Origin: Halapricum desulfuricans
Lineage (GTDB): Archaea; Halobacteriota; Halobacteria; Halobacteriales; Haloarculaceae
NCBI RefSeq assembly: GCF_017094505.1
Contig: NZ_CP064787.1
Location: 2,604,001-2,668,000, forward strand
Direction: 5' to 3'
DNA: 64,000 nt
This document shows positions 33,389 to 42,332 of this stretch, piece after piece. Position numbers and translations under genes: made by a program. A model generated the notes under the pieces. It was not told the DNA's origin. It saw nothing but the letters and a program-made list of their open reading frames with translations, and made no database searches. Each line of letters begins with the position of its first letter. The stretch's first letter is position 1.

Positions 33389-34285
33389 TCAGTCGCCTTT
33401 CCGCGGCCTCGCCCATCCCGCCCCGGGGATCGTGTCCCGGACGTCGAAGTCGAACCGATCAGTGACGAGCAGGCCCGACCCCAGCAGCCCCGCCAGCCCG
33501 ACGGGGACCCAGTTGCCAAAGGCGGCGTTGATCGCCCCCCAGAGGATGACGAAACTCACCAGGTCGTCGAGCATGAACGGACAGCTCCGCAGTCGCTCGA
33601 CCAGCGCCTCGCCGTCGAACGCGACGTCGAACAGGACGACCGAGATCGTCGCCGAGACGACCCAACCCGCGTAGTTCGACCACGGGACGCCGTAGTAGGC
33701 ACCGCCCGCGTCGTACGTCCAGAACCCCAGTCCGACGGCCGCCGGGTCCAACACGAGGTCCATCACCAGCACCGTCGCGATCACCGCGAGCAGGCGGACC
33801 GGCGTCGAACGGGCCCGCTCACCGAGCAACAGCAGACAGAGCAGGTAGCTGTTGAGCACCAGCGGGAAGAAGAAGACGGGAAGCCCCGCCGGCACGAGGC
33901 CGAACAGCATCGGTCCGAGGTCGATCCCGTACTCGAAGGCCCCGTAGGGCCAGCCCGTCGCGACGCCGAGCAGTTCGATCCCGAACGCGTAGGCCGTGAC
34001 CGCCGCCAGCGCGACGGCGGCGCGGCGATCGACCAGCGGCGCGAGCCCGGCGACCAGCGGCAACCGCATGACGATCACGCCCATCAGGATGAACCACGGG
34101 TTGAACGACATGAACGAGACCGGGTCGGGATACCAGCCCCTCGCCGAGGCGTACAGCGACACCGCCCCGACGACGGGGAAGACCACCGCGATGGTAAAGC
34201 GGTTCTCGGCGACCAGTCGGTCGAGCCAGGCCTCGATCCCGGCCCGATCGCGCCGTTCCAGCGGCGGGAACGGCGACTCAGGCAT
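33389..34285 (-). CDS. cruF: Bisanhydrobacterioruberin hydratase
   Basis: 298 residues with about eight membrane helices, of the CruF/DUF422 carotenoid-hydratase family (FGIELLGVATGWPYGAFEYG; MDLVLDPAAVGLGFWTYD). It adds water to the terminal isopentenyl units of the C50 carotenoid, the last step to bacterioruberin. It overlaps the lyeJ stop by 8 bp and follows crtD-lyeJ in the same order seen in haloarchaeal bacterioruberin operons. Such membrane proteins often give colour and membrane rigidity to haloarchaea. The C-terminal segment (GWARPRKGD) is basic. Confidence 0.93.
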   Translation of the reverse strand: MPESPFPPLERRDRAGIEAWLDRLVAENRFTIAVVFPVVGAVSLYASARGWYPDPVSFMSFNPWFILMGVIVMRLPLVAGLAPLVDRRAAVALAAVTAYAFGIELLGVATGWPYGAFEYGIDLGPMLFGLVPAGLPVFFFPLVLNSYLLCLLLLGERARSTPVRLLAVIATVLVMDLVLDPAAVGLGFWTYDAGGAYYGVPWSNYAGWVVSATISVVLFDVAFDGEALVERLRSCPFMLDDLVSFVILWGAINAAFGNWVPVGLAGLLGSGLLVTDRFDFDVRDTIPGAGWARPRKGD

Positions 34286-35162
34286 ACAGCATCACCCACA
34301 GCGCCGCCATCGTCAACACCGCGCCGACGACCGTGTTGATCGCCGGGAACCACCAGTAGGCCCGGTCGACCGCCACCTCCGAGCGGGCGATCACGATCGC
34401 GAGCAGCGGATACACCCCGAGTACGCCGCCCAGAAACGGGTGGACGAGTCCGAACGCGATCGCTCCGGCCAGCCAGACGAGCGCGCAGTAGGCGTAGGTC
34501 CGATCTTTCCCAAGTAGCGTCGCAGTCGTCCGGATCCCGGCCTCCCGGTCGGGCTCGATGTCGGGGATCGCGCTGAAGGTGTGCATCGCCATCGTCCACA
34601 GCCAGCCGCCGGCCATCGCCGCGGCGGGCGGATACGTGCCGGCGACCGCGGCGTAGGCGGCGATCCCCGGCAGGGCGTACAGCCCGTTCGAGACGGAATC
34701 GAGGATCGGCGTCGTCTTGAACCGAAACGGCGGCGCGCTGTACTCGGTCGCGAGCAGGTAGAACAGCCCGAACGGAACCAGTGCCGCCGGCTCGAGAAAC
34801 GGGATCAACACGAGCCCGACAGCACCGGCGGCGAACACCGAGAGGATCACCAGCGGCCCGCCCTCGTATCGGACCTCCTTGTCGTCTTTCTTGGGATTGG
34901 CCTCGTCGATGTCGGCGTCGAAGACGTCGTTGATCCCGTAGAGATAGACGTTCGCCGGGACGAGGAAGTACGCGAACAGCGCGACGGCGAGCGGCGAGAA
35001 CAGCTCGGCGGGCGAGTCGGCTGCGTAGGCGACCCCGACGATCACCGGACCGGCCAGATACAGCCAGAACCGGGGCCGGGAGAGCCAGAACAGATAGCCC
35101 AGCGAGGACTCCTCGGAGGGGAGCGCACTGCCAAGCCGCTTCTCCAGGCCGAGATCCGTCAT
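34278..35162 (-). CDS. lyeJ: Lycopene elongase / UbiA-type prenyltransferase
   Basis: 294 residues, about eight helices. The first aspartate-rich motif is YGINDVFDADIDEANPKKDD; the second is SAIPDIEPDREAGIRT. These bind magnesium-diphosphate in the UbiA superfamily. Between crtD and cruF the assignment as bacterioruberin lycopene elongase, adding C5 units to lycopene, is favoured over a quinone or heme prenyltransferase. It starts 8 bp after the crtD stop and overlaps cruF, so the three are co-transcribed. Compare menA at 48080, a second UbiA-type enzyme in the window with distinct motifs. Confidence 0.92.
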   Translation of the reverse strand: MTDLGLEKRLGSALPSEESSLGYLFWLSRPRFWLYLAGPVIVGVAYAADSPAELFSPLAVALFAYFLVPANVYLYGINDVFDADIDEANPKKDDKEVRYEGGPLVILSVFAAGAVGLVLIPFLEPAALVPFGLFYLLATEYSAPPFRFKTTPILDSVSNGLYALPGIAAYAAVAGTYPPAAAMAGGWLWTMAMHTFSAIPDIEPDREAGIRTTATLLGKDRTYAYCALVWLAGAIAFGLVHPFLGGVLGVYPLLAIVIARSEVAVDRAYWWFPAINTVVGAVLTMAALWVMLYA

Positions 35163-35170
35163 GCGTTCGA

Positions 35171-36733
35171 TCAGTCGTCCTCTGCAAGCGCCTGCGCGGC
35201 GTGTTGGCCGCTGATCAGCGTCATGGGGACGCCAATCCCGGGCGTGGTGAACGCGCCGGTGAAGTACAGTCCGTCGACCGCCGACGACCGGTTGTTCGGC
35301 CGCAGGAGCGCGGTCTGTCGCAGCGTGTGTGCCAGCCCCAGTGCGGTCCCGTCGGTGGCGTTGTACCGATCGACGAAATCGTCGACGGCGAAGGTCTCCT
35401 CGACGACGATCCGATCGCGCAGGTCGACCCCGGTGTTGGTCGCGACGTCCTCGAGGATCTTCTCGCGGTAGCGTTCTCGCAGCGCCTCGGTGTCGCGCAG
35501 CCCCGGCGCGATCGGGACGAGGACGAACAGGTTACTGTGGCCCTCCGGTGCGACGGCGTCGTCGGTCTTCGAGGGAACACAGAGGTAGTAGGCGGGGTCG
35601 TCCGGCCAGGCCGGGCGGTCGAAGATCTGCTCGAAGTGTGGGTTCCAGTCTTCAGGCAAGACGAGCGTGTGATGGGCCAGTTCGTCGACGTCGCCCTCGA
35701 CGCCCAGATACATCAGGTACGCCGACGGCGCGTAGGTGCGGTCATCCCAGTAGGACTCGTCGTACTGGCGTTCGTGTTCGGGCATCAGCTCCTGTTCGGC
35801 GTGGCGGTAGTCTGCGTTGACCACCACGCGATCCGGGCGGTAGACCTCGCCGTCGACCGTTTCGACGTGGAAGGCGTCCTTCCGGCGGGTGATCTCTCCG
35901 ACCTCGCTGTCGGTCTCGAAGGTGACGCCCAGCTGTTCGGCCAGCTCGACGATTCCGTCGACGACGACGCCGACCCCGCCGGGGCCGTCGCCGTCTTTCG
36001 GCACGGGATAGTAGACGCCGAGGTTGAAATCGACGTGGCTCATCATGTTGTACAGCGCCGGCGTGTTCGCCGGGGAGCCGCCGAGGAAGACCAGCGTGTA
36101 CTGGACGATCTGCTGGAGCTTCGGGTCGTCGAAGTAGTCCTCGACGTGGCCCTGCATCGACCCGATCAGCTGCAGTCCGATCGGGGCCGCCCGCATCACG
36201 TCCAGATCGATCCAGTCCCGGAGCCGCGAGCGGTCCTCGTAGACGAACTTCTCCATCGCGGTCCGGTAGTGGGTCTCGCTGGTCGCAAGGTACTCCTCGA
36301 AGGCCTCGCCCGCGCCCGGCTCGATCGACTCGAACAGCTCGCGGTTCTCCGCCCGGTCGGGACTGATGTCGATGACCTGATGGTCGGCCGAACCGCTTGC
36401 CCCCCGGCTGGGCGTATCGGGGACGCCGCCCGACTCGCCGTCCTTGAAGAAGATCCGGTAGTGGGGGTCGAGTCGCTCGAGGTCGTAGAACTCCTCGGGT
36501 TCGCGGCCGAAGTGCTCGAAGAAACGCTCGAAGACGTCCGGCATGAGATACCACGACGGCCCCATGTCGAAGACGAAGCCATCCCGTTCCATGCGGCTCG
36601 CTCGCCCGCCCAGCTGTTCGTTCTTTTCCAGCACGGTGACGTCGGCCCCGGCGTCGGCGAGATAACACGCCGCGGAGAGCCCACCGATCCCGCCACCGAC
36701 GACCACGACCTGCCGGTCCGAAAGCGATTGCAT
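35171..36733 (-). CDS. crtD: Carotenoid 3,4-desaturase / phytoene desaturase-family FAD oxidoreductase
   Basis: 520 residues from ATG at 36733. The N-terminal FAD-binding motif VVVVGGGIGGLSAACYLADAGADVTVLEKNEQLGGRAS is intact. The CrtI-family C-terminal signature near residues 490-510 reads YFTGAFTTPGIGVPMTLISGQHAAQAL. In this operon position the enzyme is the bacterioruberin desaturase (CrtD), introducing double bonds into dihydro-intermediates; a phytoene desaturase (CrtI) role is the alternative. TATA-like cataaatca (36759-36767) lies about 29 bp upstream and supports this start over the frame opening at 37081, which reads serine/arginine-rich. Confidence 0.92.
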   Translation of the reverse strand: MQSLSDRQVVVVGGGIGGLSAACYLADAGADVTVLEKNEQLGGRASRMERDGFVFDMGPSWYLMPDVFERFFEHFGREPEEFYDLERLDPHYRIFFKDGESGGVPDTPSRGASGSADHQVIDISPDRAENRELFESIEPGAGEAFEEYLATSETHYRTAMEKFVYEDRSRLRDWIDLDVMRAAPIGLQLIGSMQGHVEDYFDDPKLQQIVQYTLVFLGGSPANTPALYNMMSHVDFNLGVYYPVPKDGDGPGGVGVVVDGIVELAEQLGVTFETDSEVGEITRRKDAFHVETVDGEVYRPDRVVVNADYRHAEQELMPEHERQYDESYWDDRTYAPSAYLMYLGVEGDVDELAHHTLVLPEDWNPHFEQIFDRPAWPDDPAYYLCVPSKTDDAVAPEGHSNLFVLVPIAPGLRDTEALRERYREKILEDVATNTGVDLRDRIVVEETFAVDDFVDRYNATDGTALGLAHTLRQTALLRPNNRSSAVDGLYFTGAFTTPGIGVPMTLISGQHAAQALAEDD

Positions 36734-36791
36734 CACCCGATATACCGCTCCCGACTGGCATAAATCACGTGCCAAACTGCTGGGGGCGGCG

Positions 36792-37874
36792 CTACGCGTC
36801 GCCGGGCGAGTCGTGAACGATGTCATCGGGCGAATCGTAACTTGCCACGACATCGTCAGCGAACTCCTCGAGAGCGAGCGACGGCTCGCAGTGGTCAGTC
36901 GGTCCGACGGGTTCGAACTCGCACAGCAGGAGCGCATGCGAGACGAACGCGCGGGTGATCCGCCAGTAGTACGGCCCGTCGTCGTCCCAGTCGGGCTCAA
37001 CCTCGACGACGTCCCCGACTTCGAACGGGACTGGACCGCCGTATGCACTGCCGGCGCGTTCGGCCTGTTCGCCGTCGGCATCCGGGAGCGGATCGTCCAG
37101 ACTGTCGGCGAGGACGTACCAGTCGTCGATCAGCCGGCGCTGTCTCACCGCGTCGTGTCGTTCGCCGTCGAGAAGCAGGTCGTACGCCGGTCGTGGACGA
37201 ACAGGGGACCGATCCCAGAGCGGCGACAGCCACGCCCGATAGCGGTCCCGAATACGACAGTGACCGCGCTCGGTGTCGAACTCGTCCCCGACAGCGAACA
37301 GGAACGGCTCACCGTGTTCGACCGGTCGATCGACCCGGTCACCTTCCTCGATCGCACCGGGCAACCCGGACCAGCCGGCGAACCGCGATCGGTACCCACT
37401 GTCCACGAACGGCGTGGGGAGATGGTCGTTTGGCGATCCGAACGCTTCGAGGCGAGTCAGTGCCTCGCGCTCGGACAGCGCATCCGACCGGCTTTCCGCA
37501 GTGCTGTCGAACGAATCGAGTGTCTCTGCAGTCGCCGGCACGTCGTCGGCCGGCGGTTCGTCCCACTCGGTGACCGGAGAATGGAACGAGAAGTCACCGA
37601 CTGACAGACAGTAGTATTCCCGGCCGTAGATCTCGTGCCGATCGACAGCGTCGATACACTCCTCCTCGACCAGCGTCTCGAGGATCGACTGTTTGAATCC
37701 ATACAGCGCCTTTTTCCGGAGACTGTGAAGCCGCGCCTGCGCCTTGAATCCGCTCTCGTAGGCCTCGCTGGCCGCCCGTGCGTACCGCTTGGCCTCGACG
37801 TTGAGCTGATACAGCGCCGTCAGCCGGTCGTCCGAGCACGTCGGGCAATGGCCCGATTCGCGTCCGTTCGTCAC
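36792..37874 (-). CDS. Uncharacterised protein with N-terminal CxxC and basic helical segment
   Basis: 360 residues from GTG at 37874, chosen because a strong TATA box (TTTAAATA, 37897-37904) sits 26 bp upstream and a ggaggg purine run follows it. The N-terminus has HCPTC (residues 9-13), a possible half zinc site, then a tyrosine/alanine-rich helical region (AKRYARAASEAYESGF) and a region resembling a winged helix (KKALYGFKQSILETLVEEECIDAVDRHEIYGREYYCLS). The remainder is acidic, with a small beta-rich end (FEVGDVVEVEPDWDDDGPYYWRI). I do not recognise the family. A DNA-binding role is suggested only by the helical and CxxC features. Confidence 0.65.
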   Translation of the reverse strand: MTNGRESGHCPTCSDDRLTALYQLNVEAKRYARAASEAYESGFKAQARLHSLRKKALYGFKQSILETLVEEECIDAVDRHEIYGREYYCLSVGDFSFHSPVTEWDEPPADDVPATAETLDSFDSTAESRSDALSEREALTRLEAFGSPNDHLPTPFVDSGYRSRFAGWSGLPGAIEEGDRVDRPVEHGEPFLFAVGDEFDTERGHCRIRDRYRAWLSPLWDRSPVRPRPAYDLLLDGERHDAVRQRRLIDDWYVLADSLDDPLPDADGEQAERAGSAYGGPVPFEVGDVVEVEPDWDDDGPYYWRITRAFVSHALLLCEFEPVGPTDHCEPSLALEEFADDVVASYDSPDDIVHDSPGDA

Positions 37875-37997
37875 GGTGTTGGTCCCTCCGGGATCGTATT
37901 TAAATGAGCCGGTGCGCCTCGGCGCATCCCGTGCATCGAAGCCCTTATCGGCGCGACTGGCGGATACGGACAGTACGATCACTCGACGGGGTTACCG

Positions 37998-38858
37998 ATG
38001 GAACGGACACCGACAGTTCGCGGCGTTGATCTGACGGACGGTGAGACGATTCTGGGCCTCGGCTCGCTCGCGGCGTTTCTCGCGGTGTCGACGCTGGCGG
38101 TCGTCGCCGGGCGGTGGAAGTTGCTCGCGATCGCCTGGGTCGCCTTCGTTGCGATGGCGGGCGGCGCACTGCTCGGCGCGCGCACCAGCGACCGGGAGCC
38201 GAACAGGCTGGTGTGGGGCTACGGCCTGGCCAGCGGCGCGATGATCACCAGCGCCGCTGTCTTTCTCGTTCCGCAGGCGATCAGCCAGCATGCCAAGATC
38301 GGCGGGTTCGGCATCGCCGCCGGCGTGCTCGTCGGCTACAACGCTCACACGATCGGCCACCGGCTCACCCATCTGGAACTGCCAATGGACACCACGGCGA
38401 CGGAGCTTGCCGCCCACGCGCTCTCGGCCGGCCTCATCATCGGAGTTATCTACGGCGCGATGCCCGAACTCGGGCTGTTGCTCGGGCTGGCGATCGTCTC
38501 CCACAAGGGCCCCGCCGGGTACGCGGCCGCCCGACGGTCGACGCTGACCGGCGGGTCCGCACTGCCGATCCTGCTTCCGGCGGCCGGCGTCGGCCTGACG
38601 GCGATCCCCGTCGGAACAGTGGCGTTTCCCGACTCCGCGGTCTTTAACGCCGCCGTCTTCGGGTTCGCCTCGGGCGTGTTCCTGCACGTCGCGATGGACT
38701 TCCTGCCGACCTGCGAGGTCGGCGGCGAGATCGACCGCCTGTCCGAGCACGACGACCACGAACACGCCGTCCTCGACCGGATGCGAACCCATGCGCTCGC
38801 GAGCACGACGCTGGGCGGGCTGGCCGTGCTCGTCGCGTGGCTCGCGGTCCCAGCGTAG
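37998..38858 (+). CDS. ZIP-family-like metal transporter
   Basis: 286 residues with about eight hydrophobic helices. Two histidine-bearing helices, YNAHTIGHRLTHLE (about residues 114-127) and AIVSHKGPAGYAAARR (about 165-180), take the place of the metal-binding TM4/TM5 motifs of ZIP transporters. A cytoplasmic or periplasmic acidic-histidine loop near the C-terminus (SEHDDHEHAVLDRMRTHA) fits a metal-binding loop. It would move zinc, iron or manganese, but the canonical HNxPEG is not intact, so the substrate is uncertain. It is divergent from the 36792-37874 gene. Confidence 0.75.
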   Translation: MERTPTVRGVDLTDGETILGLGSLAAFLAVSTLAVVAGRWKLLAIAWVAFVAMAGGALLGARTSDREPNRLVWGYGLASGAMITSAAVFLVPQAISQHAKIGGFGIAAGVLVGYNAHTIGHRLTHLELPMDTTATELAAHALSAGLIIGVIYGAMPELGLLLGLAIVSHKGPAGYAAARRSTLTGGSALPILLPAAGVGLTAIPVGTVAFPDSAVFNAAVFGFASGVFLHVAMDFLPTCEVGGEIDRLSEHDDHEHAVLDRMRTHALASTTLGGLAVLVAWLAVPA

Positions 38859-38878
38859 TCGAAAGCGCTCGGTCCCAG

Positions 38879-39157
38879 TTACCGGACTGTCGAACAGGCC
38901 GTCTCGAGGACGGAGGTCACTCCGTCGACAGCGCAGACCGTCTGGACGTATTCGGTCCGGGCGGTCCGCTCGGAATCGCAGTCGACGCCCGTCTCGCTCT
39001 CGCGGGCGTCCGAACAGCCCGCGGTCGTCCCGTCAGGCAGGAAGAGTCGGTCGCCGTCCCGGACGACACAAGAGCGGTCTCGCGCCGGGACTGTCACGGG
39101 CTCGCCCTCGACGGTCGTCCGGGCGACGATCCGACCGGACGGAGTAGTCGCCTGCGC
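38879..39157 (-). pseudogene. 3' remnant of an unidentified cysteine-rich gene (5' part missing)
   Basis: Reading leftward, the frame that ends at TAA/38879 has haloarchaeal codon use (mostly G/C third positions) and a protein-like sequence: GRIVARTTVEGEPVTVPARD, then SCVVRDGDRLFLPDGTTAGC, ending ETACSTVR, with five cysteines. It has no convincing start: upstream in the same frame the DNA belongs to the coding sequence of the plus-strand remnant beginning near 39120. I take it as the C-terminal end of a gene whose 5' part was lost. The right boundary is approximate, and the gene family is not recognised. Confidence 0.4.
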
Positions 39158-39329
39158 CCGCGGCGAAGGCAAACAGGTGCTCGTCGTGCTCAACTTCGAG
39201 AGAGACGCCGCGACTGTCCCGCTCCCGGACGGGACGACGGACCCGTTGACCGACATCGACGCCTCGGAGGGCGACGGCGTCCGCGTCGAGCATGCGGTCG
39301 TGCTTCGGGCCGACGAAGCCGACCTGTGA
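39120..39329 (+). pseudogene. 3' remnant of a GH13 alpha-amylase/trehalose-synthase-type gene
   Basis: In the frame ending at TGA 39327-39329 the DNA encodes the C-terminal beta-sandwich typical of GH13 enzymes: VVACARGEGKQVLVVLNFER, then DAATVPLPDGTTDPLTDI and VEHAVVLRADEADL. Only about 65 residues remain; the catalytic barrel is absent and no start is seen. The left boundary is approximate. It points away from the remnant on the opposite strand, so both 5' halves appear to have been lost at the same junction near 39120-39157. Confidence 0.5.
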
Positions 39330-39417
39330 ATATCGCTGTCACGGCCCGGACGTCGCCGTCGGGGATTGCAACCCCGTCAGGCTTAAATGGCCCTCTGTCG
39401 AAGCGGGGAACAGTCCG

Positions 39418-39633
39418 ATGGCGCAAGTAGAGATCAACGTACCGGAGCACCTGGAGATGCAGATCGCCCAGCTCGTCGAACAAGGCGAGTTCCTCAACCG
39501 TGAGGAGGCGATCGAGGACCTGCTCTCGACGGGACTGAAGGCGTACAAGACCAGCGGCCCGATCGACGAGGAGGAGGAGCCGGGGCTGGAAGACGACGGG
39601 ATGATGGGTCACGACGACGAGTACGTGTTCTGA
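39418..39633 (+). CDS. Ribbon-helix-helix (CopG-like) small protein
   Basis: 71 residues from ATG at 39418. The first 45 residues have the ribbon-helix-helix pattern: a beta strand (AQVEINVPEHLEMQIAQLVE), then two helices (EFLNREEAIEDLLSTGLKAYK). An acidic tail follows. The RHH fold binds DNA as a dimer through the N-terminal strand, so a small repressor is likely, possibly autoregulatory. TATA-like gcttaaatgg (39381-39390) lies about 33 bp ahead. A short hairpin of the CGGGG/CCCCG type just upstream (about 39360-39376) may terminate the remnant upstream. Confidence 0.8.
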   Translation: MAQVEINVPEHLEMQIAQLVEQGEFLNREEAIEDLLSTGLKAYKTSGPIDEEEEPGLEDDGMMGHDDEYVF

Positions 39634-39757
39634 TCGCCGCGCCGGCGAGATCACGACGGACCGCCAGCTTCGACCGCGGGAATTATCGCGAAACGACCCT
39701 CTGGTAGTCGCTACCGGGCAATCCTTAAGCCGCCGTCTGTCCAATGAGTACGCACGA

Positions 39758-40036
39758 ATGCACAAAGACGAGCTCTTAGAACTCCACGAGCACATGGTTA
39801 CGATCATGGAGTACTTCCGCGAGCAGGAGCACGTCGAGGAGGGGCTGTTCGATCCCTACGAGGAACTCGACGTCACGCCTGCAGACGTCCACAAGTCCAA
39901 AAGCGAACACAAACACGCCGTGTTCGTTCTCGGCAACGCCCTGGCCACCGCGATGAGCGACGACGAGTTCTCCGACGCCGGCCGCATCGGCAAGCGCATG
40001 AAGGAGCTGGCCGAGGACGCCGAATCGAAGATCTAG
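39758..40036 (+). CDS. UPF0058 family metal-binding protein
   Basis: 92 residues, largely helical: MHKDELLELHEHMVTIMEYF, then KSKSEHKHAVFVLGNALATAM. The many histidines and glutamates match the archaeal UPF0058 (PF01893) family, proposed to bind metal; its role is unknown. TATA-like ccttaagc (39723-39730) is about 31 bp upstream. Its TAG stop lies in a CTAG shared with the stop of the convergent enoyl-CoA hydratase gene. Confidence 0.85.
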   Translation: MHKDELLELHEHMVTIMEYFREQEHVEEGLFDPYEELDVTPADVHKSKSEHKHAVFVLGNALATAMSDDEFSDAGRIGKRMKELAEDAESKI

Positions 40037-40803
40037 AACTGCGGTTCTCGTTCGGTCGCGAACGCGGTGACCCCCTCCTCGAAATCGCCGCCCTCCGACA
40101 GCCGCTCGGCCGCCTCCAGTTCCGCCCCCTGCCCCTCGCGTAGTTCCCCGTGATCGGTTCTGAGTAGTGTCTTCGCCGCGATCAGCGCCTCGCGAGGGCC
40201 GGTCGAGACCGTCGCCAGCAGCGAGGCGAGTTCGTCCTCGAAGCCGTCAGCGGGGTACAGCGCGGTGAAAAGCCCCAGTTCGGCCGCCCGTTCGGCCCCG
40301 ACGAGTTCGCCGGTGTACAGCAGCTGCAACGCGGTGTCGAGAGCGACGATCCGGGGAAGCAGATACGAGACGCCGGCGATAGCCGCCAGCCCGAACCGCC
40401 GGAAGCCGAAGCCGATCGACCCGTCGGTGCTCGCGACCCGGAGATCACAGGCCAGCGCGAGCGCCGCCCCCGCGCCGAAGGCCGGTCCGTCGACGGCAGC
40501 GACAGTCGGGAGCGGGCACTCGTAGACGGCGGCGACGGCGTCACTGACCGCTTCGACGCGTTCGCGCCACTCGGCGGCGTCGATATCGCCTCGAACACGG
40601 TCGACGTGTGCCCCGACGTCACCGCTTGCACAGAAGGTGTCGCCCTCGCCGCGGAGGAGCACACAGCGGACGTCGGTGTCTTCGAGTCCCTCGATCACCT
40701 CGGAAAGCTTTCGGGCGGTCTCGGCCGTGAGCGCGTTGCGCCCGGCCGGGTCCTCGAGCGAGCAAACCACGACCCGGTCCGACCGCTCGATAGAGACGGT
40801 CAC
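40033..40803 (-). CDS. Enoyl-CoA hydratase/isomerase family protein
   Basis: 256 residues from GTG at 40803, the first start that clears the photolyase promoter region; the frame to 40917 carries an unrelated proline/arginine-rich leader. Crotonase-fold signatures are AGRNALTAETARKL, GEGDTFCASGDVGAHV (oxyanion hole) and AVDGPAFGAGAALALACDLRVAS. It probably hydrates a CoA-linked enoyl substrate or catalyses a related CoA reaction in fatty or amino acid metabolism. The usual catalytic glutamates are not both obvious, so activity is uncertain. It is convergent with UPF0058 through a shared CTAG and divergent from the photolyase. Confidence 0.87.
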   Translation of the reverse strand: MTVSIERSDRVVVCSLEDPAGRNALTAETARKLSEVIEGLEDTDVRCVLLRGEGDTFCASGDVGAHVDRVRGDIDAAEWRERVEAVSDAVAAVYECPLPTVAAVDGPAFGAGAALALACDLRVASTDGSIGFGFRRFGLAAIAGVSYLLPRIVALDTALQLLYTGELVGAERAAELGLFTALYPADGFEDELASLLATVSTGPREALIAAKTLLRTDHGELREGQGAELEAAERLSEGGDFEEGVTAFATEREPQF

Positions 40804-40931
40804 GGCTCGGGAGTCGCGCCAGTCGATGAAAAACGTTGGCAGTCTGCCGAAGCGGTGGCCGGTCCTGACCGGAGGAGATGGCCCCACCAGTTTGGCGGTG
40901 CTTTCAGAAGGGGGCAAGCCGATGGGATCGT

Positions 40932-42332
40932 ATGCGCATTCACTGGCATCGACGCGATCTGCGGGTGGCCGACAACCGGCCGCTGGTCGAGGCCGACGCG
41001 GACGGTCCGGTCGTCCCGGTCTTCGTCTTCGATCGGGACGTGCTCGGACATGCCGGCCCGCCCCGCGTCGCGTTCATGCTCGACGCGCTGGAATCGCTCC
41101 GGGAGGCCTATCGGTCGCGCGGGAGCGACCTGCTGATCCGCGAGGGCGACCCCCGCGAGGTGTTGCCCGAACTCGCCGACCAGTTCGACACCGACGCAGT
41201 CACGTGGGCCCGGGACTACTCCGGGCTCGCCCGCGAACGCGATACCGACGTTCGGCAGGCCCTGGACGAGGCGGGCGTCGCCCGCGAGGCCGTCCACGAC
41301 GCGGTCTGTCACGAGCCCGGCGCGATCCGCACGAACGACGGCGACCCCTACTCGGTGTTCACCTACTTCGGCCGCAAGTGGCACGACCGCGAGAAACACT
41401 CGGCGGTCGATCCGCCCGATCGCGAGCGACTGGCCGAGGTCAACGACGACGAACCGGTCCCGACGCTCGAGGAACTCGACTTCGAGGAGCCGGAGGCGTC
41501 GATTCCGCCCGCGAGCACCGCCGAAGCGCGTGAACGCCTGGAGTCGTTCTGCGAGGACGACATCTATCGCTACGGGGAGCGCCGGGACTATCCGGCCGAG
41601 GCGTGTACCTCGCGGCTCTCGGCGCACCTGAAGTTCGGGACGATCGGGATCCGGGAGGTCTACGAGGCGACCGAGGCGGCGAAGCGGGGCGTCGAGGGCG
41701 ATCGCCGCGAATCGGTCGAGGAGTTCCAGGATCAGCTGGCCTGGCGGGAGTTCTACACGCAGGTGCTGTATTTCAACCCCGAGGTCGTCACCGAGAACTA
41801 CAAAGAGTACGAACGGGAGATCGACTGGCAGGAAGACGAGGCGGCCGTGCAGGCCTGGAAGGACGGCCGGACGGGCTATCCGATCGTCGACGCGGGCATG
41901 CGCCAGCTGCGCGAGGAGGCGTACATGCACAACCGCGTGCGGATGATTGTCGCCTCGTTTCTGACCAAGGACCTGCTGGTCGACTGGCGGGTGGGCTATG
42001 AGTGGTTTCGGGAGAAACTCGTCGATCACGACACCGCGAACGACAACGGCGGCTGGCAGTGGGCGGCCTCGACGGGAACTGACGCCCAGCCGTACTTCCG
42101 GATCTTCAATCCGATGACCCAGGGCGAGCGATACGACCCCGACGCCGAGTACATCAAGCGCTACGTGCCCGAGTTACGCGAGACAGACCCGGAGATCATT
42201 CATTCGTGGCACGAGGCGTCGCTCACCCAGCGTCGGAGCGCGGCTCCGGAATATCCGGATCCGATCGTCGACCACAGCGAGCGCCGGGAGGCGGCGATCG
42301 AGATGTTCGAGACGGCTCGCGGGGAAAGCTAG
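40932..42332 (+). CDS. phr: Deoxyribodipyrimidine photolyase / cryptochrome family
   Basis: 466 residues from ATG at 40932 ([15 protein letters not shown]). FAD-binding signatures are [25 protein letters not shown] and [29 protein letters not shown] and [30 protein letters not shown] carry tryptophans of the electron-transfer chain. This is the class I/CPD type that splits cyclobutane pyrimidine dimers with blue light, important for sun-exposed halophiles; other photolyase subtypes cannot be excluded. The frame opening at 40878 adds a cysteine/arginine leader and was rejected. Its TAG lies in a CTAG shared with the stop of the convergent gene. Confidence 0.9.
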   Translation: [466 protein letters not shown]

